Shown here: positions 1 through 7,518 of the stretch, piece by piece
How positions within the stretch are numbered: position 1 is the stretch's first letter
Layout: each line of letters opens with the position of its first letter
Translations under genes and position numbers: made by a program
The notes under the pieces: model-generated
What the model was told of the DNA's origin: nothing
Databases searched by the model: none
The model's input: the letters and a program-made list of their open reading frames with translations, nothing else
DNA from: CAYGXH01 sp964354485
GTDB lineage: Bacteria > Bacteroidota > Ignavibacteria > UBA10030 > SZUA-254
NCBI GenBank assembly: GCA_964354485.1
Contig: CAYGZY010000024.1
Span: 1-16,179 of the forward strand
Length of the DNA stretch: 16,179 bases
Reading direction: 5' to 3'

Positions 1-19
1 ACGAAACAATTTATTTCTG

Positions 20-43
20 AAATCGGATGAGATCCGATTTTTT
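20..43 (+). terminator. Intrinsic terminator or attenuator hairpin just upstream of thrS
   Basis: A perfect 9-bp stem pairs 20-28 (AAATCGGAT) with 32-40 (ATCCGATTT) around a GAG loop, and T residues run from 38 to 43. This is the standard layout of a Rho-independent terminator. It ends only about 15 bases before the thrS start codon, so it could end an upstream transcript or act as an attenuator for thrS. No T-box or tRNA-like leader can be judged because the window starts here. Confidence 0.7.
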
Positions 44-45
44 AT

Positions 46-54
46 TGCTATAAC
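46..54 (+). promoter_or_regulatory. Possible extended -10 promoter element before thrS
   Basis: TG at 46-47, one base, then TATAAC at 49-54 matches an extended -10 element. No good -35 hexamer lies about 17 bases upstream, where the terminator stem sits. The predicted transcription start would fall around 60-61, essentially on the thrS ATG at 58, giving a leaderless mRNA. No Shine-Dalgarno sequence is visible before that ATG. This is a sequence match only. Confidence 0.25.
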
Positions 55-57
55 TGG

Positions 58-1977
58 ATGAAAACGATAACCATAACGTTTCCGGATGGGCATCAGAAAA
101 CTTTCGATCACGGTGTCACAGGCAGCGCTATTGCACGTGAAATTAGTCAAAGCCTCCACCGTGACGCTCTGGTAATTCAGGTCCATGACGAAGTATGGGA
201 TCTCTCACGGAAGATTGATGCCGATGCTGAAGTAAAAATTCTCAAATGGACGGATAAAGGCGGCAAGGAAGCGTTCTGGCACAGTTCCGCTCATCTTATG
301 GCTGAAGCTGTCGAATCGCTTTTCCCGGGAACAAAATTTGGAATAGGACCGGCAATAGATGAAGGATTTTACTACGATCTCGATTTAGACGCTCACATCC
401 TGTCACAGGAGGATCTGGCGAGCATCGAAACGAAAATGTACGAACTGGTAAAGAAAGACACACCGTACATCCGTGAAGAAAAGACGTGGGAAGAGGCTGT
501 CGAGTACTTCCGTAAGAAAAACGATCCATATAAACTTGAACTTCTTGAAGAACTGCGCGGGCAGAACATTAGTTTTTACCACCACGGCAACTTCACAGAC
601 CTCTGTTCCGGTCCTCATATTCCATCGACCGGACGTCTGAAAGCCTTGAAGATATTGAGTGTCGCGGGTGCATACTGGCGCGGAAGCGAAAAAAACAAAA
701 TGCTCCAGAGGATTTACGGTATTTCATTCCCGTCGCAGAAAGAGCTTGATGATTATCTCTTCCGGTTGGAAGAAGCTAAAAAACGTGACCACCGGAAACT
801 GGGTAAAGAGTTGGATCTGTTCGTTTTTCATGACGTGGCACCCGGCGCGCCATTCTGGCTTCCGAAGGGTATGATTGTTTTCCGTGAACTCGAAAAGTTC
901 CTCCGTCAGGAACTCGACGTCAACGGTTATCAGGAGATAAGTACTCCTATCCTGGTGAAGAAAAATCTGTGGGAACAATCCGGTCATTGGGAGTACTACC
1001 GTGAAAATATGTTCTATTTCGATATGGAGGATACGACCTACAGTTTAAAGCCGATGAATTGTCCCGAAAGTACGTATGTGTACCGCCATAGATTGCGGAG
1101 CTACAGGGATCTTCCTCTGCGTTATTCGGAAATCGGCCGTTTACACAGGAATGAAATATCAGGCGCACTCGGCGGTATGTTTCGTGTCCGGCAGATCACC
1201 ATGGATGATGCGCATATCTACTGCCGGCCCGACCAGCTCCTCGATGAAATTAACTCGCTCATTCGTCTGGTTAACAGTTTTTATTCAGTGTTCGGACTCA
1301 AACCGTCATACGATCTGTCGACAAAACCCGACGGAGCAATGGGCGCTCCGGAATTATGGGAGGAGGCCGAAAAGAGTTTAAAAGATGCACTCGAACACAC
1401 TGACATTCCATACACGCTGAAACCAAAGGATGGCGCCTTTTACGGTCCGAAGATTGATGTCCAGATTGAAGATGCGCTACACAGGGAATGGCAGATTGCC
1501 ACCATACAGGTGGATTTTGTAATGCTTCCCGAGAAATTCGATCTTGAATATATCGCAGAAGACGGATCCCGAAAGCGGCCGATCGCCATCCATCGCGCAA
1601 TTTTTGGATCGTTCGAACGCTTCATGGGAATTATCACGGAGCACTTTGCAGGCGCTTTTCCGCTGTGGCTGTCGCCGCTTCAGGTTGTTGTTCTCCCAAT
1701 CACCGACAGTCACAGGGAATATGCATCCTCAGTCTGCGACGGACTGAAACATGCCGGTGTGCGTGTTGAATGCGACGACCGTAATGAAAAAATCAATTAT
1801 AAAATCCGTGAATGGGAAGTGAAGAAAGTACCATACATGCTCATCGTCGGCGATAAAGAAAGAACAAGCCAGACAGTGGCTGTCCGTCAGCACAAACATG
1901 GTGACACCGGTATTATGCCGGTCGGAGAGTTCATCGGCAGAATTACAAGAGAAATTAACGAAAAAATATTACCATAG
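58..1977 (+). CDS. thrS: Threonyl-tRNA synthetase
   Basis: This class II aminoacyl-tRNA synthetase attaches threonine to tRNA-Thr in the cytoplasm. Its 639 residues match the usual bacterial length. An N-terminal TGS domain spans about residues 1-62. The editing domain follows, with its HxxxH motif (H75, H79) and the C183-SGP-H187 metal site used to remove mischarged serine. The catalytic core carries the zinc ligands C335, H386 and H512, the motif 2 region RLHRNEISGALGG and motif 3 near IHRAIFGSFERF. The anticodon-binding domain fills about residues 540-639. The core zinc motif reads CPES rather than the CPGH of E. coli, a variant I recall from other phyla. No Shine-Dalgarno is visible before the ATG, but the protein aligns from this start. 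infC follows after only 14 bases. Confidence 0.98.
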   Translation: MKTITITFPDGHQKTFDHGVTGSAIAREISQSLHRDALVIQVHDEVWDLSRKIDADAEVKILKWTDKGGKEAFWHSSAHLMAEAVESLFPGTKFGIGPAIDEGFYYDLDLDAHILSQEDLASIETKMYELVKKDTPYIREEKTWEEAVEYFRKKNDPYKLELLEELRGQNISFYHHGNFTDLCSGPHIPSTGRLKALKILSVAGAYWRGSEKNKMLQRIYGISFPSQKELDDYLFRLEEAKKRDHRKLGKELDLFVFHDVAPGAPFWLPKGMIVFRELEKFLRQELDVNGYQEISTPILVKKNLWEQSGHWEYYRENMFYFDMEDTTYSLKPMNCPESTYVYRHRLRSYRDLPLRYSEIGRLHRNEISGALGGMFRVRQITMDDAHIYCRPDQLLDEINSLIRLVNSFYSVFGLKPSYDLSTKPDGAMGAPELWEEAEKSLKDALEHTDIPYTLKPKDGAFYGPKIDVQIEDALHREWQIATIQVDFVMLPEKFDLEYIAEDGSRKRPIAIHRAIFGSFERFMGIITEHFAGAFPLWLSPLQVVVLPITDSHREYASSVCDGLKHAGVRVECDDRNEKINYKIREWEVKKVPYMLIVGDKERTSQTVAVRQHKHGDTGIMPVGEFIGRITREINEKILP

Positions 1978-1978
1978 A

Positions 1979-1983
1979 AGGAG
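1979..1983 (+). promoter_or_regulatory. Ribosome binding site that places the infC start at ATA
   Basis: AGGAG begins two bases after the thrS stop codon and lies 8 bases before the ATA at 1992. The next conventional in-frame start is the GTG at 2049, which has no such site and would remove conserved N-terminal IF3 residues. The site therefore supports initiation at ATA. Confidence 0.7.
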
Positions 1984-1991
1984 AATCAGCC

Positions 1992-2552
1992 ATAAAAGGA
2001 TCAAATCGTGTTCGGATCAATGAGGAAATCCGGGATCCTCAGATTCGGGTGATTGATGAAAACGGACAGGTCGGTGTAATGAATCCGACTGAAGCGCTGA
2101 AGCTCGCTCGCCAGCGGGCTTTGGATCTCATCGAAATCGTTCCAAATGCAAGTCCGCCGGTTTGCAAGATAATGGATTTCGGTAAATATAAATATGAACA
2201 GACCAAAAAGGATAAACTGCAGAGAAAACATCAGCAGGTAACTCATGTCAAGGAACTGCGCTTTCATCCGAATACGGATGTTCACGATTTCGAGTTTAAA
2301 ACACGACACGCCAGAAAATTTTTAGAGGATGGCCATAAACTCAAGGCAACAGTGGTGTTCAAGGGACGCGAAATCACCTACAAAGAGCAGGGAGAAAGCC
2401 TGCTTCATCGTCTCGAAGAACGGCTTGCCGATATCGCAAAAGTGGAACAGATCGCCAAGCTCGAGGGTAGAAGCATGGCTATGATATTTGCTCCCGAGAG
2501 GGGAACAAAGAAGAAATCGGAAAAAAAACAGAAATCAACTGAAGCACAATAA
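1992..2552 (+). CDS. infC: Translation initiation factor IF-3, probable ATA start
   Basis: IF3 binds the 30S subunit, keeps 50S off and checks the start codon and initiator tRNA. From ATA 1992 the product is 186 residues, a normal IF3 length plus a lysine-rich tail (KKSEKKQKSTEAQ). The N-terminal domain holds RINEEIRDPQIRVIDENG and ALDLIEIVPNASPPVCKIMD, followed by the YKYEQTKK linker and a C-terminal domain with VKELRFHPNTDVHDFE. The conserved RINEEIR segment lies upstream of the first standard start codon (GTG 2049). No ATG, GTG or TTG occurs in frame between the Shine-Dalgarno and that segment, leaving ATA 1992 as the best start. Rare starts of this kind (AUU in E. coli) let IF3 limit its own synthesis. 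rpmI follows after 18 bases. Confidence 0.93.
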   Translation: MKGSNRVRINEEIRDPQIRVIDENGQVGVMNPTEALKLARQRALDLIEIVPNASPPVCKIMDFGKYKYEQTKKDKLQRKHQQVTHVKELRFHPNTDVHDFEFKTRHARKFLEDGHKLKATVVFKGREITYKEQGESLLHRLEERLADIAKVEQIAKLEGRSMAMIFAPERGTKKKSEKKQKSTEAQ

Positions 2553-2570
2553 TTATTTTGGGAAACAAAT

Positions 2571-2765
2571 ATGCCTAAGATGAAAAGTAACTCCGGAGCG
2601 AAAAAGAGATTTAAAAAAACCGCATCAGGGAAATTTAAACGCCATAAGGCTTACCGGAGCCACATATTATCGTCGAAATCCCCAAAACGGAAACGTCATC
2701 TCCGGAAAGCCACATTGATCTCGGAGCAGGAACAGAAAAAGATCGAAATGTTGATCCAATCGTAA
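2571..2765 (+). CDS. rpmI: 50S ribosomal protein L35
   Basis: This 64-residue, strongly basic protein matches bacterial L35 in length. It opens with MPKMKSNSGAKKRFKKT, the family signature, and continues with SGKFKRHKAYRSHILSSKS and a basic RKRHLRK stretch. L35 is a late-assembling component of the large ribosomal subunit. It lies between infC and rplT, the usual bacterial order. The upstream GGGA is a weak ribosome binding site, so translational coupling to infC is possible. Confidence 0.97.
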   Translation: MPKMKSNSGAKKRFKKTASGKFKRHKAYRSHILSSKSPKRKRHLRKATLISEQEQKKIEMLIQS

Positions 2766-2821
2766 CATCGGCGTTTACAAAAAGAAAATAACTATAACGA
2801 GGAAAGGAGAAAAGAGCAACT

Positions 2822-3169
2822 ATGCCAAGATCGCAAAATAGTGTTGCCTCCCACCGCCGGCGCAAGCGCATACTAGCGCGCGCAAAAGGCTACTGGGGTG
2901 CGAGAAGTAAAGTCCTCACGGTTGCCAAGCACCATATCGATAAAGCAGGACAGCATGCATACCGTGATCGACGTTTGAAGAAAAGGGATTTCCGAGCGTT
3001 GTGGATAACTCGCATCAACGCAGGTGCAAGGATCCACGGGACAACCTATTCAAAGTTGGTGAACTCCCTCAGGAAGAAGGGAGTCATTATCAACCGAAAA
3101 GTGCTTGCCGATATGGCGGCTGCGAAGCCCGAAGCATTTGCGGAAGTTGTAAAATTTGCTTCTTCATGA
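2822..3169 (+). CDS. rplT: 50S ribosomal protein L20
   Basis: At 115 residues this has the usual L20 length and the conserved MPRSQNSVASHRRRKRIL start, followed by AKGYWGARSKVLTVA and the globular C-terminal half with RRLKKRDFRALWITRINA. L20 binds 23S rRNA early and is essential for 50S assembly. In E. coli and Bacillus it also represses this operon by binding mRNA; no matching leader was recognised here. A clear AAAGGAG site precedes the ATG. The 56-base gap from rpmI holds no gene or hairpin that I could see. Confidence 0.98.
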   Translation: MPRSQNSVASHRRRKRILARAKGYWGARSKVLTVAKHHIDKAGQHAYRDRRLKKRDFRALWITRINAGARIHGTTYSKLVNSLRKKGVIINRKVLADMAAAKPEAFAEVVKFASS

Positions 3170-3181
3170 TATGAAGTGACT

Positions 3182-3226
3182 GTCACATCGTGGGTCTGTG
3201 GATATGTACAGACTCGCGACGCTGAC
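3182..3226 (+). other. Strong RNA hairpin between rplT and pheS
   Basis: Within the 90-base gap, 3188-3199 (TCGTGGGTCTGT) pairs with 3208-3219 (ACAGACTCGCGA), giving 12 continuous pairs, two of them G-U, around an 8-base loop. GTCA at 3182-3185 can add four pairs with TGAC at 3223-3226 across a small internal loop. No T-run follows directly, so it is not a typical intrinsic terminator. The first T5 run is at 3243-3247, after a weak A/T stem. It could be an attenuator, an mRNA stability element or a binding site that lets pheST be expressed apart from the ribosomal protein genes. The role is unknown. Confidence 0.55.
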
Positions 3227-3259
3227 TTCACAAAACGTACGGTTTTTCTATGGACCTCT

Positions 3260-4270
3260 ATGCTGGACAAAATTGAACAGTTGAGAAAAGCCGCTGCAGC
3301 GGAAATATCGGCGGTCGCCGACCTTCAAACACTTGAAACTTACCGTATTAGGTTTCTTGCGCGTAAAGGTCGTATTACAGAACTTTTCGACGCGGTGAAG
3401 AGCGTCTCAGCCGAGGATCGCCCCAAGATCGGAAAAGCTCTTAATGACCTGCGCGCAGAGGTACAGAAACTCTTCGATGATAAAAAGAACTCTCTGGAGA
3501 ATCTGAATCAGGCGGAAGAGGAACACATCGATGTAACTCTACCGGGACGCAGGAAATGGATCGGGAGTAAGCATCCCCTTACACAAACCCTGGATGAGAT
3601 AAAAAAAATATTCTTCAGAATGGGTTTCGATGTTGCTTATGGTCCCGAAATCGAGGATGATTATCACAACTTCGAAGCTCTGAATTTCCCACCAGACCAC
3701 CCTGCAAGAGATATGCAGGACACTTTCTTCATCAGCGAAAAAGTGTTGCTGCGAACCCATACCTCGCCTGTTCAGATCAGAGTAATGGAAAATAAACGCC
3801 CTCCGGTACGAGTCATCATCCCCGGCCGGGTCTACAGAAATGAGGCAATCAGCGCACGGAGTTACTGTCTTTTTCAACAGGTGGAAGGTCTCTACGTTGA
3901 TACCGGTGTGACTTTCAGTGAACTCAAAGGTACACTGGTCTCATTCGCGCGGCAATTTTTCGGAAAAGAAATTAAATACCGGTTCCGGCCAAGCTTTTTC
4001 CCATTTACCGAGCCAAGCGCCGAAATGGATATCACCTGTTTTCTCTGCCGGGGAAAAGGTTGCCGTGTGTGCAAACAGTCAGGATGGCTCGAAATCCTCG
4101 GCTGCGGCATGGTCCATCCTAACGTTTATTCATATGTCAACTATGACCCCGGGAAATATTCAGGTTATGCCTTCGGAATGGGGATCGACAGGATTACAAT
4201 GCTCCGCTACGGGATCGATGATATCAGAAACCTTTATGAAAATGATGTCCGTCTCCTTAAACAATTCTGA
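3260..4270 (+). CDS. pheS: Phenylalanyl-tRNA synthetase, alpha subunit
   Basis: PheS is the catalytic subunit of the alpha2-beta2 enzyme that charges tRNA-Phe. From the ATG at 3260 it has 336 residues, close to the family norm. An N-terminal coiled-coil arm that contacts tRNA is followed by the class II core with RTHTSPVQIRVM, the motif 2 region PGRVYRNEAISARS, FTEPSAEMDI and the closing GMGIDRITMLRYGIDDIR. Residues 260-271 form a C-x2-C-x4-C-x2-C cluster just before WLEILGCGMVHPNV; this probable zinc-binding insert is absent from the E. coli enzyme. The reading frame is open upstream to GTG 3176, but those 28 codons lie over the intergenic hairpin and do not resemble PheS, so I place the start at 3260. 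Confidence 0.96.
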   Translation: MLDKIEQLRKAAAAEISAVADLQTLETYRIRFLARKGRITELFDAVKSVSAEDRPKIGKALNDLRAEVQKLFDDKKNSLENLNQAEEEHIDVTLPGRRKWIGSKHPLTQTLDEIKKIFFRMGFDVAYGPEIEDDYHNFEALNFPPDHPARDMQDTFFISEKVLLRTHTSPVQIRVMENKRPPVRVIIPGRVYRNEAISARSYCLFQQVEGLYVDTGVTFSELKGTLVSFARQFFGKEIKYRFRPSFFPFTEPSAEMDITCFLCRGKGCRVCKQSGWLEILGCGMVHPNVYSYVNYDPGKYSGYAFGMGIDRITMLRYGIDDIRNLYENDVRLLKQF

Positions 4271-4284
4271 CACCTGAACACGCT

Positions 4285-6735
4285 ATGAAAATTTCGCTTC
4301 AATGGCTTAGAGACTACCTGAATGTTGATGTTTCGGCAGATGAGGTTGCCGATCGTTTAACCATGGCCGGCCTTGAGGTCGAATCTGTTGAACATTTGGG
4401 TGAAAAATATAAAAATTTTGTTGTCGGCGAAGTTGTTGAAGTTAAAAAACATCCCAAAGCTGATAAACTGACAGTCTGCTCGGTGGATGTGGGAACCGGT
4501 CTTCTCCAGATTGTTTGCGGTGCGCCTAATGTGGCTCCGCACCAAAAAGTGCCTGTCGGACTTATAGATGCGATCATTCCCATGAATCAGCATGATTCCG
4601 GTGATAAAGCTTTCAGACTTTCCCGCGTTTCCATACGCGGTGTGGAATCACACGGAATGATCTGCTCGGAATACGAGCTGGGAGTAGGTGAGGATCGTGA
4701 AGGTATTTTGGTCCTCGATAATAATGCCCGACCGGGAAGTCCCCTCGCTGAATATTTTGGCCTGAATGATACGATTTTTGAAATAGGGATAACGCCAAAT
4801 CGACCGGATGCAATGAGCCATATCGGTGTCGCACGGGAGCTAGGGGCGATCCTCGGTAGGGAAATCAAAATCCCACAACCGGAGATCCAGGAAAGCCGGA
4901 AGATTATATCTGATTTTACCCGGATTATTATCGATGACAATGTGAATTGCCCGCGTTATACCGCGAGGGTAATCATAAACGTGAAAACCGGACCTTCCCC
5001 CGCCTGGCTGCAAAACCGTCTCAAAGCAATCGGAGTTCGACCGATAAATAATATAGTGGATGTAACTAATTATGTTTTAATGGAATGTGGGCATCCTCTT
5101 CATGCATTTGATTATGATACTCTGGCAGACCATACGGTCATTGTCAGGACGGCTTTGCAGGGTGAAAATTTCATAACTCTCGACCATAAGTCACGTGTGT
5201 TACCGTCCACCACCCTTATGATATGCGATAAAGAACGACCTATTGCAATTGCGGGAGTGATGGGGGGTGAAAATTCCGAAATATCGGACCGCACACGAAA
5301 TATACTTATCGAAAGCGCTTACTTTAATCCGGGTAGCATTCGTAAAACCTCAAAATATTTTGGTTTGAGTACCGATGCTTCACAGCATTTCGAGCGCGGC
5401 GCAGATCCGAATATAACACAATGGGCAGTAAACCGTGCGGCAGAGCTAATCGCAAAATATGCCGGCGGTGAGATACTTAAGGATACAATAGACGTATATC
5501 CCGATAAAATATCCGGGAAAGTTATCGGTGTTAATCTTGAATATGCTAATAAATTTCTTGATGTTAATTTAACCGAAACTGATATAATAAAAATACTTAA
5601 CCGTTATCATATTAAGTATGTTCAAAGCATCAAGTCGGATAAGGATACTCTCATAAAATTTGAAATACCGACTTTTCGGCCCGACATTGAGCAGGAGATT
5701 GATCTCATCGAGGAGATAGCGCGCGGATTCGGTTATAATAATATAGAAACCAAGAACGAAACGCATATCTCTTTTTCGGATGAGAAGGTATCTGCCGATT
5801 TCAATGAAACACTCCGCAAGCATGCTATAAGTAATGGTTTAACTGAAATCATCACAAACAGCATGCAGTCAAGCGATGTTGTTTCAAAATATTCGGGTAA
5901 CTACGTAAGGATTATTAATCCAATAAGTCAGGAGATGTCTGCTCTCAGAACCACTCTTGTCCCATCCGTCCTTGAAGTGATACGATACAATATCCATCAC
6001 GGATTGCGTGATCTTCAGTTATTCGAAATCGGAAAAGTGTACCATCATGAACCCGGAAAACGGCAGAATGTCTTCGTCCCGGACTATGCAGAGTATGAGC
6101 GGCTCATTATTGCCCTGACTGGCGCTCAAATGCCGCGTTTTTGGAATGAAAATGCGCGATCTGTCGATATTTTTGACCTGAAAGGGGAAGTGGAGACCCT
6201 GCTCGCTAAAATTTTTCTTGACAATATTAAATTTATTCCGTATCCTACTACCGATGCTTTAACTGAACTCGGAATACTCGTTGAAATAAATACGGTAAGA
6301 GCCGGGTATCTAGGTAAAATACGAAAAGATATTCTTGCTGGAAATGATATTGAGCAGGATGTTTTTTGTGCTGAGCTGGAGATTCCGGTGTTGAGTGATG
6401 CGCAGAGCAGGGAAAAGCAGTATCTGGAGTTGCCAAAGTTTCCGCCCGTAACGAGAGATATAGCGGTTGTAGTAGGGGTGGAGATTCCTTCGGATAAAAT
6501 TGAAGAGGAAATTTGGCATGCTGGGGGAAAATTATTAAAAAGCGTGGAATTATTCGACGTGTTTCATGGCAAACAGATCGGTCCGCGGAAAAAAAGTTAT
6601 GCGTATGCATTAGTCTTCATGTCGGATAAACAAACATTAGTTCAGGATGAAGTGGAACTGATAATGAATAAAATAAGCGATAGTTTACAGAAATCACTTA
6701 ATGCAACGATTCGTAAGAAGGAAGACGTGAATTGA
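4285..6735 (+). CDS. pheT: Phenylalanyl-tRNA synthetase, beta subunit
   Basis: PheT recognises tRNA-Phe and edits tyrosine mischarged by the alpha subunit. Its 816 residues fit the family. The domains in order are an N-terminal segment starting MKISLQWLRDYL, an OB-fold tRNA-binding domain (about 40-155, with HPKADKLTVCSVD and CGAPN), the B3/B4 editing domain (about 210-400, with RPINNIVDVTNYVLME and HAFDYD), the B5 domain with FRPDIEQEIDLIEEIARGFGY, a catalytic-like core, and a C-terminal FDX-ACB domain (about 720-815, with FPPVTRDIAVVV). It follows pheS after 14 bases. The second half looks more AT-rich and uses more ATA isoleucine codons than the flanking genes, but the frame is intact. Confidence 0.97.
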   Translation: MKISLQWLRDYLNVDVSADEVADRLTMAGLEVESVEHLGEKYKNFVVGEVVEVKKHPKADKLTVCSVDVGTGLLQIVCGAPNVAPHQKVPVGLIDAIIPMNQHDSGDKAFRLSRVSIRGVESHGMICSEYELGVGEDREGILVLDNNARPGSPLAEYFGLNDTIFEIGITPNRPDAMSHIGVARELGAILGREIKIPQPEIQESRKIISDFTRIIIDDNVNCPRYTARVIINVKTGPSPAWLQNRLKAIGVRPINNIVDVTNYVLMECGHPLHAFDYDTLADHTVIVRTALQGENFITLDHKSRVLPSTTLMICDKERPIAIAGVMGGENSEISDRTRNILIESAYFNPGSIRKTSKYFGLSTDASQHFERGADPNITQWAVNRAAELIAKYAGGEILKDTIDVYPDKISGKVIGVNLEYANKFLDVNLTETDIIKILNRYHIKYVQSIKSDKDTLIKFEIPTFRPDIEQEIDLIEEIARGFGYNNIETKNETHISFSDEKVSADFNETLRKHAISNGLTEIITNSMQSSDVVSKYSGNYVRIINPISQEMSALRTTLVPSVLEVIRYNIHHGLRDLQLFEIGKVYHHEPGKRQNVFVPDYAEYERLIIALTGAQMPRFWNENARSVDIFDLKGEVETLLAKIFLDNIKFIPYPTTDALTELGILVEINTVRAGYLGKIRKDILAGNDIEQDVFCAELEIPVLSDAQSREKQYLELPKFPPVTRDIAVVVGVEIPSDKIEEEIWHAGGKLLKSVELFDVFHGKQIGPRKKSYAYALVFMSDKQTLVQDEVELIMNKISDSLQKSLNATIRKKEDVN

Positions 6736-7076
6736 ATCAACACCAGGCAGAAACAGAGGTTGGTGTCGTAAACGAGGTCGAGAATACCGATAGTTTGCTA
6801 AAAGGATTTTGGGACCGTGTCCGCGCGCTGGGAGAGTTAGTAAAACAGCTCCGGAGTGATAACAAAACGCTCACAGCTCAAGTCGAACAGCTGGAAACTG
6901 AAATAAACGAGCTTCGGGCAAAGGTACATGAAAAAGACCTGGAGTACCGCCGACTGCGTACAGAACATGACCAGTTGGTATCCGCGCAGAATACGGATTT
7001 TATATCAGTCCAGGAGCGCGAGGATTTAAAGGATCGTATTCGCGAGTTAATCTCAAAAATTAATTCGCATTTGTAA
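6732..7076 (+). CDS. Small coiled-coil protein beside zapA, possibly ZapB-like
   Basis: The product has 114 residues, is charged, and shows no signal peptide or membrane segment. Residues about 30-80 (from ALGELVKQLRSDNKTL through DLEYRRLRTEHDQL) show heptad-like spacing of leucine, valine and isoleucine, as in a coiled coil. A conserved-looking tail, EREDLKDRIRELISKINSHL, follows. The start is TTG 6732, which overlaps the pheT stop codon, with AAGGAAG about 8 bases upstream. zapA follows, so a division role as a ZapA partner, comparable to ZapB in gammaproteobacteria, is a reasonable inference. No enzymatic motif is visible and I cannot assign a family with certainty. Confidence 0.8.
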   Translation: MNQHQAETEVGVVNEVENTDSLLKGFWDRVRALGELVKQLRSDNKTLTAQVEQLETEINELRAKVHEKDLEYRRLRTEHDQLVSAQNTDFISVQEREDLKDRIRELISKINSHL

Positions 7077-7100
7077 AGCAATTTGTTAACTTATATTTTC
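7070..7100 (+). promoter_or_regulatory. Possible promoter before zapA, Bacteroidota-like spacing
   Basis: TTTG at 7070-7073 is followed after 18 bases by TATATTTT at 7092-7099. This resembles the TTTG / TAnnTTTG promoter of Bacteroidota, though the spacer is one base short and the final G is missing. TATATT could equally be read as an ordinary -10 box. It overlaps the end of the coiled-coil gene and could drive zapA and the downstream RNA. Confidence 0.2.
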
Positions 7101-7118
7101 TTTAGTATGGTTGACAAG

Positions 7119-7137
7119 GAAGAGAACATTACTCTTC
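7119..7137 (+). other. Short hairpin in the zapA leader
   Basis: GAAGAG at 7119-7124 pairs with CTCTTC at 7132-7137 around a 7-base loop, 21 bases before the zapA ATG. It has no T-run, so it is not a terminator. It may affect translation or mRNA stability, or may be chance. Confidence 0.3.
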
Positions 7138-7158
7138 AGGGTAAAGAAAGAACACAAT

Positions 7159-7458
7159 ATGGCAGTAGACAGTAAAGGCATCAAAGTTAAGATATTTGGT
7201 TCCGAATATCCCCTCCGCGGTGAGAGTGAAGAGCTGACGCGCAAGGTGGCAGGTTATGTGGACCAGATGATCAGTACAATTCATGAAAAAATTCCTGAAC
7301 AGCCCCCTCTGACTGTTGCTGTTCTGTCAGCGTTGAATATAACCGAAGATTTATTCAAAGAACGTGACAAGCATAGATCGATGCGTATGATGGTGGAATC
7401 TGAATTAAAGAAGATAAATGAGTACCTCGATCAATGTCTGAATCCTGAAGTGTCGTAG
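7159..7458 (+). CDS. zapA: Cell division protein ZapA
   Basis: ZapA crosslinks FtsZ filaments in the cytoplasm and stabilises the Z ring. The 99 residues from ATG 7159 fit the family. The N-terminal part, GIKVKIFGSEYPLRGESEELTRKVAGYVDQMI, matches the ZapA beta-hairpin and first helix, where the sequence typically reads V-x-I-x-G-x-x-Y. A long amphipathic helix (about residues 45-95, with LSALNITEDLFKERDKH) follows and would form the dimer coiled coil. The frame is open upstream to TTG 7111, but the extra 16 codons are unlike ZapA. A small coiled-coil gene precedes it, and a structured RNA and rny follow. In many bacteria the 6S RNA gene lies just downstream of zapA. Confidence 0.92.
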   Translation: MAVDSKGIKVKIFGSEYPLRGESEELTRKVAGYVDQMISTIHEKIPEQPPLTVAVLSALNITEDLFKERDKHRSMRMMVESELKKINEYLDQCLNPEVS

Positions 7459-7485
7459 TATCGTATGTTCTTTTCCATAAAGGAT

Positions 7486-7518
7486 GGTGGGGAAATGCAT
7501 AACCGTATTAACCGCACC
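7486..7518 (+). other. Hairpin at the start of the zapA-rny gap
   Basis: GGTG at 7486-7489 and GG at 7491-7492 pair with CACC at 7515-7518 and CC at 7512-7513. AATGC at 7494-7498 then pairs with GTATT at 7505-7509 around the loop ATAACC. The 3' strand shares bases with the outer closing helix at 7511-7525, so the two folds exclude each other. The remainder of 7459-7485 holds nothing that I can identify. Confidence 0.4.

Noticed and set aside
3170..3247. A tRNA or attenuator terminator in the rplT-pheS gap
   Set aside because: There is no T-loop or acceptor pattern for a tRNA, and the T5 run at 3243 follows only a weak 5-bp A/T stem.
3176..3259. An upstream GTG start for pheS adding 28 residues
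   Set aside because: The extra residues do not look like PheS, the region forms a strong hairpin, and the ATG at 3260 gives the normal family length.
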